Below are positions 13,685-22,999 of a stretch of DNA of 64,000 bases, in pieces. The translations under genes and the position numbers were made by a program. Source of the DNA: Sweltsa coloradensis (Eukaryota; Arthropoda; Insecta; Plecoptera; Chloroperlidae); NCBI GenBank assembly GCA_024449915.1, contig JAMZAV010001988.1, positions 1 through 64,000 of the forward strand, in the 5' to 3' direction. The notes below the pieces were generated by a model that saw only the letters and a list, made by a program, of their open reading frames with translations, was not told where the DNA came from and ran no database searches. Each line of letters starts with the position of its first letter. Within the stretch, counting starts at the first letter, position 1.

Positions 13685-13800
13685 AAAGCCTGGGGCCCTG
13701 CTTCCACTCTTAAGACGCTCGCCGGGAAATGCGGGAGACCCGGGTTCGAACCCCCGGTTGGGGGGGGGGGGCTTTTTTTAAATTTGAATTGTAGTAAATA
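13685..13800 (+). repeat. tRNA-like cassette copy
   Basis: Contains TTAAGACGCTCGCCGGG, the B-box-like GGGTTCGAACCCCC, and a right arm AAATTTGAATTGTAGTAAAT. This is the same tRNA-like body plus right arm as the cassettes at 14.8 and 33.7 kb. The left arm is poorly preserved. Confidence 0.55.
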
Positions 13801-14640
13801 ATTGGAGAGCGTAGCAAGTTTCCATTTTACTACATGAAGAAAAAAATCCTGTTTGGTTTTTTTCTTTTTTTTCTTTTTTTTCCCTGTATTTTTGATTGTT
13901 AACACGATTCGGCTAAACCGATACTCCAATTCGATGAAATTTTTCTGGGGGCCCTTCGAAATCTCAAAAACCCCACGTTTATGAGCGCAACCCGAAAATT
14001 TATTTGTTATAAAAATCGAATTTAGATTTTTTTTTTTTTAAAAAATTTTTTGGACTTGCAACACTCTAAGTCAAAAGAAATTTTTAAAAATTAAAAACAA
14101 TCGTAAAATTGCGATTTTGATGAAAAATTTTTGTTAAATTTACGCTAAAAATTTCACACAAATATATAAATTCATAATTTAAAGGTTCTGTAAAAGTATT
14201 ACAAGGGGAAATCGGTTTAAATTTACGTTTTTTTTAATTTTTTAACATTTCTTCGATTTAAAAACCCCTAGGCCTACAGCTTTATCTTTGTAATGATTTT
14301 TTCACAGCACCTTAATTTTAGGGAATTGATATTTCGAGTGAAATTGGAACAAAAAAATAATATTTCTCTTTGCAATCGAAATTTTTACGATTTTTTTAAA
14401 TTTTTATTTAATTTTTTTCAACTTTAAACCTCTGGGCTAATCTTTATCCAATTGAAAGATTTTTTTACAGAACCTAATTTTTTGAATTAATAAGGCCTAT
14501 TAGTGTGAAATTTTAGCGTAATCGAAAAATTTTTTCTCGTGAAAATGCAAAGTTGGGGGCCCACGTTTTTTTGTTTTAAAAAAATTACGTCATCCAACAA
14601 ACCCCCCTGAAAACCACCGTTTGCGAAGCTCCCATAAAAA
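13800..14640 (-). repeat. GATGAGC-family repeat, degraded
   Basis: Begins with a degraded GGAGAGCGTAGCAAG terminus and shows CACGATTCGGCTAAACC, GATGAAATTTTTCTGG and repeated TTACGATTTT..ACAGAACCTTAATTTT units. It ends near CCAACAAACCCCCCTGAAA..CGTTTGCGAAGCTCC, the counterpart of the family's CTAGGAAGCTTCGC end. Non-coding. Confidence 0.6.
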
Positions 14641-14784
14641 ATTACACCCCAGGGCGTGTTTTTGCTAACCCAAAACGAAAATAAACCCCCCATACTGCGT
14701 GAAGGTAAAAAGCATTTTAATTTAAGTTTGGTGGGCATTTAAAGGGAAAAAGATATTTGTTTTTCAGTACTGTTTCACCTTTGA

Positions 14785-14925
14785 GTAAATACAACTACAA
14801 TCAGAGATTAAAAAGTAGCCCACCATCCTGATGGTTAGTAGTTAAGACGCTCGCTGGAATGCGGGAGACCCCTGTTCGAATCCCGGTTTGGGGCGGGCTA
14901 TTTTAATTTCAGAATTGTAGTAAAC
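14785..14925 (+). repeat. Intact tRNA-like cassette within inverted arms
   Basis: The left arm ACTACAATCAGAGATTAAAA, a tRNA-like body with A-box-like TGGTTAGTAGTTAAGACG and B-box-like CTGTTCGAATCCCGG, then the right arm TTTTAATTTCAGAATTGTAG. The arms are near-perfect inverted repeats, so the tRNA-like unit sits in a foldback. The anticodon stem does not form cleanly, so I call it a mobile or repeat cassette and not a tRNA gene. The next repeat begins 3-4 bases after the right arm. Confidence 0.65.
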
Positions 14926-14928
14926 TAG

Positions 14929-15356
14929 GAAGCTTCGCAATCGCTTTTTCAGGCGCGTTGTTGGATGAGCATAATTTTTTAAAACAAAAAAAGCGTAAAA
15001 TTGCGATTTTCATGAGAAATTATTTTTCGATTTAGCTCAGATTTCACACAAATATATTAATTCGTAAAATAAAGGTTCAGTGAAAAAATCTTTACAATCG
15101 GATAAAACATGTAGGTGTTACAGGCCAATCGAAAAAAATAAAAAATCTTTTCGATTGCGCTAAAAAACGTGGCAGTTCTAAGGTCAGAGATTTCGAAGGC
15201 CTCCACAAAATTTCATCGCAAATGGAGTATCGGTTTAGCCGGAATCGTGTTAACAGACACACAAAAATACAAAAAAAAGAAAGAAAAAAAAATCCGGATT
15301 TTTTTCTCCAGTGTAGTTAAATGGAATCTTCGCTTCGCTCGCTACGCTCATCCAAT
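14929..15356 (+). repeat. GATGAGC-family repeat, short clean copy
   Basis: Begins CTAGGAAGCTTCGCAAT, then GGCGCGTTGTTGGATGAGC, and ends TCGCTACGCTCATCCAA. The core has GCGATTTTCATGAGAAAT, GGCAGTTCTAAGGTCAGAG and CGGAATCGTGTTAACAGAC. The clean copies let the degraded ones in 3-14 kb be recognised. Non-coding. Confidence 0.75.
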
Positions 15357-16431
15357 AATAATAACCGCAAACCTAAAAAAGTACCAATTTGGCTCCACCT
15401 GCACATGTGATAATGCCCATAGGCCTATCGGACATGGTTTGCTCTAAAAATATAAACAGAATAGATTTGGAATTTACATATAGGCCTATGCACTTATCAG
15501 TTATCAATGTGAAAAATTAATTAAGTTTTATTTTACAAGTGTATCCAAATGTACAACATAATATGTTAAATTTGTATATAGTGAGCTGTTCAAGCTTGTA
15601 AGTTTTGTAGTTGAATTTTTGATACGATAATTTGAAAATGTGGCCTGTATGTGGTAGTTTAAAATTTATGTGCCTACCCGATGATTGTTGAAACAATATT
15701 GCTTTAAAACACGTCTAGGTCTACACGACAAACAAGTAGAAGCTGCACAGTTCAACGCTTCTTCCGCAGATCAGCCCAGTATTTTCGTATATCTTTAAGA
15801 CAAGATCTTACATTATAATCTTGCCAAGATATTGCAGCAGGGTATGCTTAGATTAAATTATAAGGAGAGTCAAGCTTGAATAGCCTAATTATATGTATAA
15901 ATGTAGGTAGGTACGGTAATTTTTATATGGCTGAATAAATAACGAACCTACTGAACCAGAAGGCAGTAGGTAACTTATTTAATACACCTTTCGGATTTAT
16001 ACATAGGGCCTAGTTCAAATATAGGCAATGAATATGATAGCCTACATAAAATTAGTGATACAATTAATGATGGTACATACAAACATATGATTTAAATATT
16101 GAAATTAATGGAAAACATTCAAATAATAGAAGAATATACTCAATCTGAAGTTAAGAAAAACAATGTTATAAATATTTATCAAAGAATTCATAAATGGAGT
16201 AATAACAGGGCTCAAAAAATTTATTAGCATGTTGGAGATAATTTTACATGCCCAGACAGAAAACTTACATGCCAATTTTTTAAAACATTTAAAATAAGTT
16301 ATCAGGACATATAGCGACGTTTTTCTTTCAAATTATATTGTGCCTTACCACTCGCGATCTTCCAGAGATTATACTGCATAAATAATCACCATAACAATTC
16401 TAATGTTTTTAATCTGCTAGAAGTCAAAAGC
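15357..16431. other. No gene seen
   Basis: AT-rich with several AGGCCTA words. I find no domain, splice-compatible exon or RNA gene here. Confidence 0.5.
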
Positions 16432-16439
16432 TAGGTGAT

Positions 16440-17800
16440 TAGTGATGTAAATTTTCATGAAAAGTCAAATTTGTGAAAACTTTGCTGAAAACTTTGCTGA
16501 AAACTTTTCAAGCTGTGAAAAGTTCATGTTTTAGTCACTTATCACCGTCGTTTCAACTTAAAATTTTGACAGCATGATTGGCCTACCATAAGTCATAGAT
16601 TATAATTTTGTTAGGCCCTTTACCTCTAATCAGGAGAAATACCATCATAGCATAGTTGTTAGGACGAGGAGAATTAATTGCAGGACATTTCATTGATGTA
16701 TTACAAAATTTCTATGTTGACTGTTGATAATTGCTTTAGTTTGAACTTTTTATTATGAAATAGAGTCGGCCCTATAGGCCTACAAAAGTAGCCAATGCCT
16801 ACTTTTAAAAAAATGCATAGGCCTACAATGTCTAATGTTATGTAGCCTAACAGTATACAAATCCATTTACTAACTAGGAAGCTTCGCAAACGCTTTTTCA
16901 GGCGCGTTGTTGGATGAGCGTAATTTTTTAAAAACGAAAAAAGCGTAAAATTGCGATTTTTATGAGAAATAATTTTTCGATTACGCTCAAATTTCACACG
17001 AATATATAAATTCAACAAAATTAAGGTTCTGTAAAAAAAATCGTTACAATCGGATAAAGCATGTAGGTGTTACTTATAAGTAGAAGAATTTTAAAAAAAA
17101 CGAAAAAAAAATCGTAAGTTGCGATTTTCATGAGAAATAATTTTTTGATTACGCTCAAATTTCACACGAATAAATTAATTCATAAAATAAAGGTTCTGTG
17201 AAAAAATCATTACAATCGAATAAATAATGTAGATGTTATAAGTCAAAGAAATTTTTTAAAAATGAAAAAATCGTAAAATTGCGATTTTTATGAGAAATAA
17301 TTTTTCGATTGCGCTCAAAAAGGTGGCAGTTCTAAGTTCAGAGATTTCGAAGGCCTCCATAAAATTTCATTGCAATTGGAGTAACGGTTTAGCCGGAATC
17401 GTGTTAACAGACACACAAAAAGAAAAAAAGAAAAAAAAGAAAAAAAAAAACATTTCTCCAGTGTAGTGAAATGGAATCTTCGCTTCGCTCGCTACGCTCA
17501 TCCAATTAGTAATTATTAATTAATCAGTAGGCCTACATAGTTTTATTTCATAATACATTTCAAAATTTGAAATTTAGTGTCATAAGTGGTAATATTTCCA
17601 GTAACGTTATTACTTTGGCTTTAAAGCAATTCCGAATCGTATTCCAAGACCTGTAGATCTGTAGCAACTAGGTACATTATTACCAACTTTTTAACAACTT
17701 TTCAAAAATTTGAAACTTTTCACAAGCTTGGTGAAAAGTTTGCATGAAAGTGAAAACTTTTCAAACTTTTCATTGCAAACTTTTCGCCTTTACATCACTA
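16440..17800. mobile_element. hAT-like non-autonomous element with perfect 8-bp TSD
   Basis: The terminal inverted repeats are TAGTGATGTAAA (16,440-16,451) and TTTACATCACTA (17,789-17,800). An identical 8-bp flank TAGGTGAT sits on both sides (16,432-16,439 and 17,801-17,808), the target duplication length typical of hAT elements. Subterminal regions repeat GAAAACTTTTC-like words in inverse orientation. A GATGAGC-family repeat (about 16,874-17,506) is nested inside. No transposase reading frame is visible, so it is non-autonomous. Confidence 0.8.
16874..17506 (+). repeat. GATGAGC-family repeat nested in the hAT-like element
   Basis: CTAGGAAGCTTCGCAAACGC at the left, TCGCTACGCTCATCCAA at the right. 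The segment with TTGCGATTTT..ATGAGAAATAATTTTT and CAAATTTCACACGAAT occurs two to three times in tandem (roughly 150-bp period), explaining the greater length than the 428-bp copy at 14.9 kb. Confidence 0.75.
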
Positions 17801-18143
17801 TAGGTGATAACTGAAATTAAACACATGGGAATAGAGATACCGGTAGGCCTACTGCAGAGGCTGGCCTTTCCTTATCTTGTTTACTGGCATTTGTGCTCCA
17901 GCCCTTTTCCCAGGCGACCAGAGCTAAGAGCTAAGCGCGGGCGATAGTGAGAGGTTTCCCACATACCCAGACGGGCATGTGGGAAAATAAGCTATGTGCC
18001 CGACCACTTTTTTTACATGCATCGGGCATGGAATTTTTTTAGCCCTGAGTAATAAGACTGATAATAAGAATTCTTTGAGCTTGGTTTTGAAAGATATTGG
18101 TGCTGATAATACTTTTATATGATTTGGAATTTTGTTATAACTA

Positions 18144-18748
18144 GGAAAACGCTAAAGTCCCGTCGCGTTGATGGATAAGCTTTTTTTTAGTTTTTAGATT
18201 AAGTGGAATCTCTTTTCTTCTTCAAGTGCTTTTTAACGCATTGCAGGTGATTGTTGTCAAGTTTCTATTGTTACTTGTTATTATATTCCTCAAAAAACTT
18301 ATATTAAAACCATTATTTCTAGGCTATGTAGGCTATTCTGGATAACTTTTTAACTTTTTCTTTCAAAAGGTAGCCTACTACATCACCATAACCTTAATGT
18401 CCGTGTGAAATATGAACCAACTAGCCCCACCCGTTTGGTCAGAATCGGCCCAAATGTCACGAAAATATCGCACTAAAATTTGAAAAAAATCATAAAAGTA
18501 CGATATTCAGGAAAAATATTTTTTCGATTGTACCCAAAAACAATACAGCTCTAAGTTCAGAGATTTCGAAGGTGCCCTCCAATTTTCATCAAGATCGCAT
18601 AGGCCTATGCCGTTTGCCTGGTAGAGAGCGAACAAACAGACAAAAACAGAACAGCAAAAGATTTTTAAAAAAATACAAAAAAACATTGGAGCTAAATTTT
18701 TTGAGGGGTCAGTGAAATTGAAGTCTTCACTTCGCTCATCCAAATAGT
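18144..18748 (+). repeat. GATGAGC-family repeat, second subfamily
   Basis: Begins CTAGGAAAACGCTAAAGTCC, then CGTCGCGTTGATGGAT; ends AAGTCTTCACTTCGCTCATC. Core words TTGTTGTCAAGTTTCTATTG, CATCACCATAACCTTAATG and ATGAAAATTTTGG-like inverse motifs define a subfamily shared with 22.0, 25.7, 34.3, 48.4 and 51.2 kb. Non-coding. Confidence 0.7.
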
Positions 18749-18984
18749 CGGTAAGGCAAATATAGTGAGGACTTTTGGAATATAGGGACGTATTGTGAGA
18801 AGGAACATGGATTTTGGCTGATGAACAAGTTGAGTAGGAGTGAATGGAAGAGTTTTGAGGAAAGAGAGATGGATTATTGTTGACGAATATGGCTGCTTGA
18901 TGATGAATAAGGGAGCAAGCAAGAGTAAGATGGTGGGAAATTTAGGTTAACACTAAACTGCGTTATAGGCCTATACATTTCAAA

Positions 18985-19060
18985 ACATGTTTAATATTTT
19001 TTTAAATAGGCCTACAATCCATGAACTACAAAATCTTATCCGACCAGGGGATTGAACCCA
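18985..19060 (-). repeat. tRNA-like cassette remnant
   Basis: AATCC/ATGAACTACAAAATC then GGGGATTGAACCCAGGTC on + is the inverse of the B-box half of the tRNA-like cassette. It stops where the short TIR element (AAACGCCAAAGTCG) begins, exactly as at 30.3-30.4 kb. Confidence 0.55.
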
Positions 19061-19068
19061 GGTCTCCC

Positions 19069-19242
19069 AAACGCCAAAGTCGTTGATAGACGAGTGAGTG
19101 AGCCATGTGTTGAATACTTGGTATCATTCCCCATACTAGGCTAGATCCAGCCTTAGGTATAGGGGAGGAAAGGGGATGTTCCCGGGTACTCAACACATGG
19201 GTCACTCACTCGTCTATCAACGACTTTGGCGTTTCCCTAGTA
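19069..19242. mobile_element. Short TIR element (MITE-like), about 175 bp
   Basis: The left end AAACGCCAAAGTCGTTGATA continues GACGAGTGAGTGAGCCATG, and the right end is its inverse complement through TCAACGACTTTGGCGTTTCC. Arms exceed 50 bp with a short core carrying AGGCTAG and GGGGAGGAAAGGGG. A second, expanded copy lies at 30,404-31,041. Confidence 0.75.
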
Positions 19243-19259
19243 CTAACAACATACATTTT

Positions 19260-19790
19260 GGTAGACACGTGACTCTCCAAGACACTCGTTATCAGAGGTG
19301 ACTGCAAATGTAGGCCTAGGTTTTAAAAACTTTGGTCCCAGGAATGTAAACAAAACAACAAAGGCCTAACCTCAATCAAGGGAGCACTTCTAGCGCAGAA
19401 ATTCATCATTTGACAAACTTTGCGATCGCGCTTCTGACTCCTAGGGATGGACTATTCCCAAAGGATATTTGGTAAAACTCTAGTAATAGGGCCGGTACTT
19501 GTTTAGTTGGTGTGACCCAACTTTTCAAAAAATTTTTTTTTTTTTTTTTACTCAACCTACAAAACCTTTAACGTCGCTACTTAAGAGTCGAAAGCAGGGC
19601 CGAGCGCTTTCAAATTTTGCGGTGACTACCTAAAACTAAATCGTTTCCCCTATCGGTAGCTCTGTCAATACACTTTGCGTCTTCTCCCCTTGGGTCCTAG
19701 GCTACCCGCATTACCAGCCACGTTTCAAACCACGAGATATTATTTGGTGGCAAGTTGGATGATTTTATGCGACTGACTGCCACATCCAGG
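19260..19790. repeat. Dispersed repeat DNA, no gene seen
   Basis: 19,615-19,795 is the inverse copy of 13,515-13,680 (GGTAGCTCTGTCAATAC, CCTTGGGTCCTAGGCTACC). The rest has no recognisable feature apart from a T run near 19,530. Confidence 0.5.
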
Positions 19791-19793
19791 AAA

Positions 19794-20247
19794 AGCTTAA
19801 GTCCCACCGCGTTGTTGGATGAGCGTAATTGGAGCATTGAGGCTGCCATGTGTTATGCGGATTTTCTGTTGTTCTGAGAAAAAATCATTACTTCATTGAA
19901 GATTTTTTTAAAATTATTTCAATTAAATAAAAATAAACTTTAATTTTTAATTTTTATAATAAATCGTTATTTTAAAATCTAAAAAAATTGTAAATTGCGA
20001 TTTTCATGAGAAATAATTTTCGATTGCGTTAAAAAAACGTGGCAGTTTTTAGTTCAGAGATTTCGAAGGTCTCCAGAAAATTTCATGCAAATGGAGTATC
20101 GGTTTAGCCGGAATCGTTTTAACGACACACAAAATACAAAGAAAAAAAAGAAAAAAAAAAGAAAAAAAAAACCCATTCCGGATTTTTTTCTCCAGGTAGT
20201 GAAATGGAATCTTCGCTTCGCTCGCTCGATCGCTACGCTCATCCAAT
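19794..20247 (+). repeat. GATGAGC-family repeat
   Basis: CCACCGCGTTGTTGGATGAGC at the left, shortened, and TCGCTACGCTCATCCAA at the right. The core has GCGATTTTCATGAGAAAT and CGGTTTAGCCGGAATCG. Poly-A/G runs follow the CACACAAAATAC word as in other copies. Confidence 0.7.
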
Positions 20248-20289
20248 TATAATGTAAAATCTCATGTATAGAGACGTAAATTACACTGT

Positions 20290-20610
20290 ATGAAATATCG
20301 GCAGAAGGTTTTAAAACAATTGAAAGTGCCCTAATTGTAATGACAAATGTTTTACGCTCGTCTCAATTAGCGTGCATCTGCCATAGTATCACTGGAGACG
20401 CCCGCTCACCGTAGTCGTGTTGGCTCACTGGTCAGCACGCTTGTTTTGAATGCGAGAGGTCGCTTTTTTTATAAAACATTTTTTACTTTTTTTACTCATC
20501 CCATTATTATTGTTCATCGTTAATTTATGACGGAACAATTTTTATGACTTTCCGGTGAAAATTTAAACTCTAATGGCGAAGGCCTTCTCGCATTCCGCAT
20601 TCCATAGTCG
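20290..20610 (+). repeat. tRNA-derived SINE-like repeat
   Basis: Same family as 53,440-53,760: AGAAGGTTTTAAAACAATTG, then a tRNA-like segment TTGGCTCACTGGTCAGCACG..GAATGCGAGAGGTCGC, then TTTTTTACTCATCCCATTAT. The B box is lost by deletion in this copy. Confidence 0.6.
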
Positions 20611-20689
20611 TGTTTGAGCCCATGGGATAATCACAGAAGTTGTAACGTAGATAATTGGTGTACCTTCTTGTTTATTTATTTAGTTTAAA

Positions 20690-21060
20690 GGACGCGTCAA
20701 CCGTTAGGTCATAATGCACCCTCTAGCCTAAGGGGGGTGGGGGAGGAGGGCCCATGCTGGCCCAGAACCAGCCACGGGTAGGGGAGGAAGGGGGGTTTCT
20801 ATCGTCCGGTTCGTCATCGTCTTTGGTCATCGTTCGTTGTGTCATCGTCACGGTCGTCGCCGTGTGCGGGGGGGTCGTCAAGGGAAAGGGGAAGGGGGCA
20901 AGGTCCTCGACGACGATGCCAGAGCTCGCTCTAGTTTCGGGGAGTAAGATACCCCGCTTTTTCTAGTGATGTTTGCGAGGTGGACTTTTTCTTTTGAATC
21001 GCCTTTTACGATCAGCAGAGCCATGCTCGGGGCCCAAATTCTACCCCGGCCCAGAATTAA
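20690..21060 (-). repeat. Dispersed GC-rich repeat (GTCATAATGCACC family)
   Basis: Landmarks GGTCATAATGCACC, CCAGAACCAGCCACGGGTA, GGTCGTCAAGGGAAAGG and AGCAGAGCCATGCTC recur in inverse orientation at 52,645-52,995 and 54,060-54,390, and a fragment lies near 25,195. The apparent 70-codon reading frame at 20,754-20,966 is part of this repeat and is not called a gene. Confidence 0.65.
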
Positions 21061-22040
21061 AAATATATTTGCACCATTTGTGCGCTAAACAAAAAGAACA
21101 CTTTGGGTTTAACAGTTCTTTACGTCTTTTTTTCCCCAGATCATGGTATTGAGGTTTGCGGCAACTTCAGGAGCGTCTTTGTACCTAGGCCAACTAGGCA
21201 CGGGCCCAGGGCGGCAGCCCTTGGGGGGCGGCACAGAGCGAAACAAATTCAACAATGTTAGTTTTAATTATTTAATTATTTGTTTTGTTTTATTATATCG
21301 TATTATGTAATTTTAGATTTTAAAACGTGTTTTGGAGCTTTTAAAAATTAAAAATTTGCAAAAATTCGCCTTCGGCGATCGGTCCTTTGTAAAGCTATAG
21401 CTTTTGTCGGGCCTACATGGTTGGCTTGGTCGTTTTGGGTTTTACTGTCCCCCACTGAAAATCAGTTATATGACTGAGGGGGTAGACTCTAAATACGAAT
21501 CTATTTATTTATTTATTTATTAAGTCTTCTTATCCGATTCCCGTAATAAAAGGGTTCGAAAAGTAAGACTCTTGCGTGTTTTACGTGGTGCTAGCTGCTG
21601 CATGCAGCATCTGAGTTAGACAACTTTGTTGCAGAATAGAAGAAAATTTAAATTTAAAACCGTTCCCCCAAACTTTTAGTAGTGAGTTGGGTGGTGGTAG
21701 TATGTGGCAAAATTTAATTGTCTAGGGGCGGCTCACTACCTAAATACGTATATTTTTTCCCGGGGATGTAGCTTACGATGATGTAAATACAAAAGGGAAC
21801 ACCAAAAAAAAAATAGCAATGCATATTATCACTAAAAAAATTTGGGTGCTTATGTACCCCAAGTATAATTTCAATTAAAAATATTTTGCATTTATGATTT
21901 TAAATTGTGGATCAAAATTATGCCAGTGCTCCAACAATGCCCAACACAAAAACATAAGTTGCTTTCGGAGAAAAATAAGTTTGGTGTTACAAAAACATTT
22001 TGAATACATGTTTGTGGTGTACAGCACTAAACACAAATAC
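21060..22040. repeat. Repeat remnants, no gene seen
   Basis: 21,180-21,340 has the GGGCGGCAGCCC..GGGGGGCGGC repeat seen again at 28,105 and 38,840. 21,425-21,515 (ACTGTCCCCCACTGAAAATC, GTAGACTCTAAATACG) is the inverse of repeats at 60.55 and 60.75 kb. No exon is supported. Confidence 0.5.
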
Positions 22041-22045
22041 TTAGA

Positions 22046-22617
22046 CTAGGAAACGCTAAAGCCCCGCCACGTTGATGGATGAGCATTTTTTTGTAAGTTT
22101 TTTGTTGGTTTTTTGCGTTTGTTTGCACTTTTCCTTTGCAAGTGCTTTTGAAATGCATTGTAGGTGATTGTTGTCAAGTTTTCTATTGTTACTTTTTAAT
22201 TGTTGTTATAAACCTAAAAAACTCATATTAAAACCTTTATTTCTATGGATTCTGGATAACTTTTTCAACTTTTTTTTCAAAAGGTACTACATTACCATAA
22301 CTTTAATGTCCATGTGAAATTGAACGTTGTAGCCCTACCGTTTGGTCAGAATGGGACCAAATGTCACGAAAATTCGCATTAAAAATCGAAAAAATCGTAA
22401 AGTACAATTTTCATGAAAAATATTTCCCTTCGATTGTGCCCAAAAACAATACCCCTCAAATTTTAGAGTTTTGAAGGTCCCTTCCAATTTTCATCAAGAT
22501 CGGTTTTGCCGTTTGCCTGGTAGTTAGCTAACAACAGACAGAAAAAACAAACAAAACAAACCCGAGCTATATTTTTGGGGGGTCAGTGAAAATTTAAGTC
22601 TTCACTTCGCTCATCCA
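22046..22617 (+). repeat. GATGAGC-family repeat, second subfamily
   Basis: CTAGGAAACGCTAAAGCCCC at the left, then GATGGATGAGC; AAGTCTTCACTTCGCTCATC at the right. Collinear with 18,144-18,748. Non-coding. Confidence 0.7.
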
Positions 22618-22928
22618 AAACTGATGTGACGCTCCTGAGCGATTGATGCAAAGAACCAATCCCTATGCAAGAATTATTAAAGATGGTTGTATAAAGTAGC
22701 TTACATACACTGCTAGCTGTCACTACATTTACAACCAGGTGTTTACAACCAAAGGGAAAACATGCAACAAAATGGTCAAAAATATGGTAACCAAATTGAA
22801 AGAATAAAAATACCCGCCACTCTCATCTTGGAGTAAAAGCATGCCGAGGGGATAGATACATGCATGGGTAAGAATACCACAATGTTGAATGTATAAATCA
22901 TAATCATCGTCTCGCAAGCAACATTTAC

Positions 22929-22994
22929 CTTGTGAGACTGACGAAAGGTCACTACTGCAGCCCGAGAAGGGTGGAGCGCCACACGCAGAATCAG
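22929..22994 (-). CDS. Possible orphan exon (cysteine-rich), uncertain
   Basis: On the reverse strand a pyrimidine tract and acceptor (TTTTTTTTGGGTAG) precede 66 bases that end at a good donor (CACAAG then GTAAAT). The exon would begin with two bases of a split codon and end one base into the next, the 1-1 phase pattern of extracellular modules. It encodes DSACGAPPFSGCSSDLSSVS. The CGAPP start resembles the opening of CCP-type modules, but the segment is too short to assign. It lies downstream, in - strand terms, of the lectin exons at 27.8-32.7 kb. I cannot link it to them, and a chance match is possible. Confidence 0.3.
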
Positions 22995-22999
22995 CTACC

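Noticed and set aside
14820..14905. Possible tRNA gene (A and B boxes present)
   Set aside because: No clean cloverleaf; the same body recurs between the same inverted arms elsewhere, so it is a repeat cassette.
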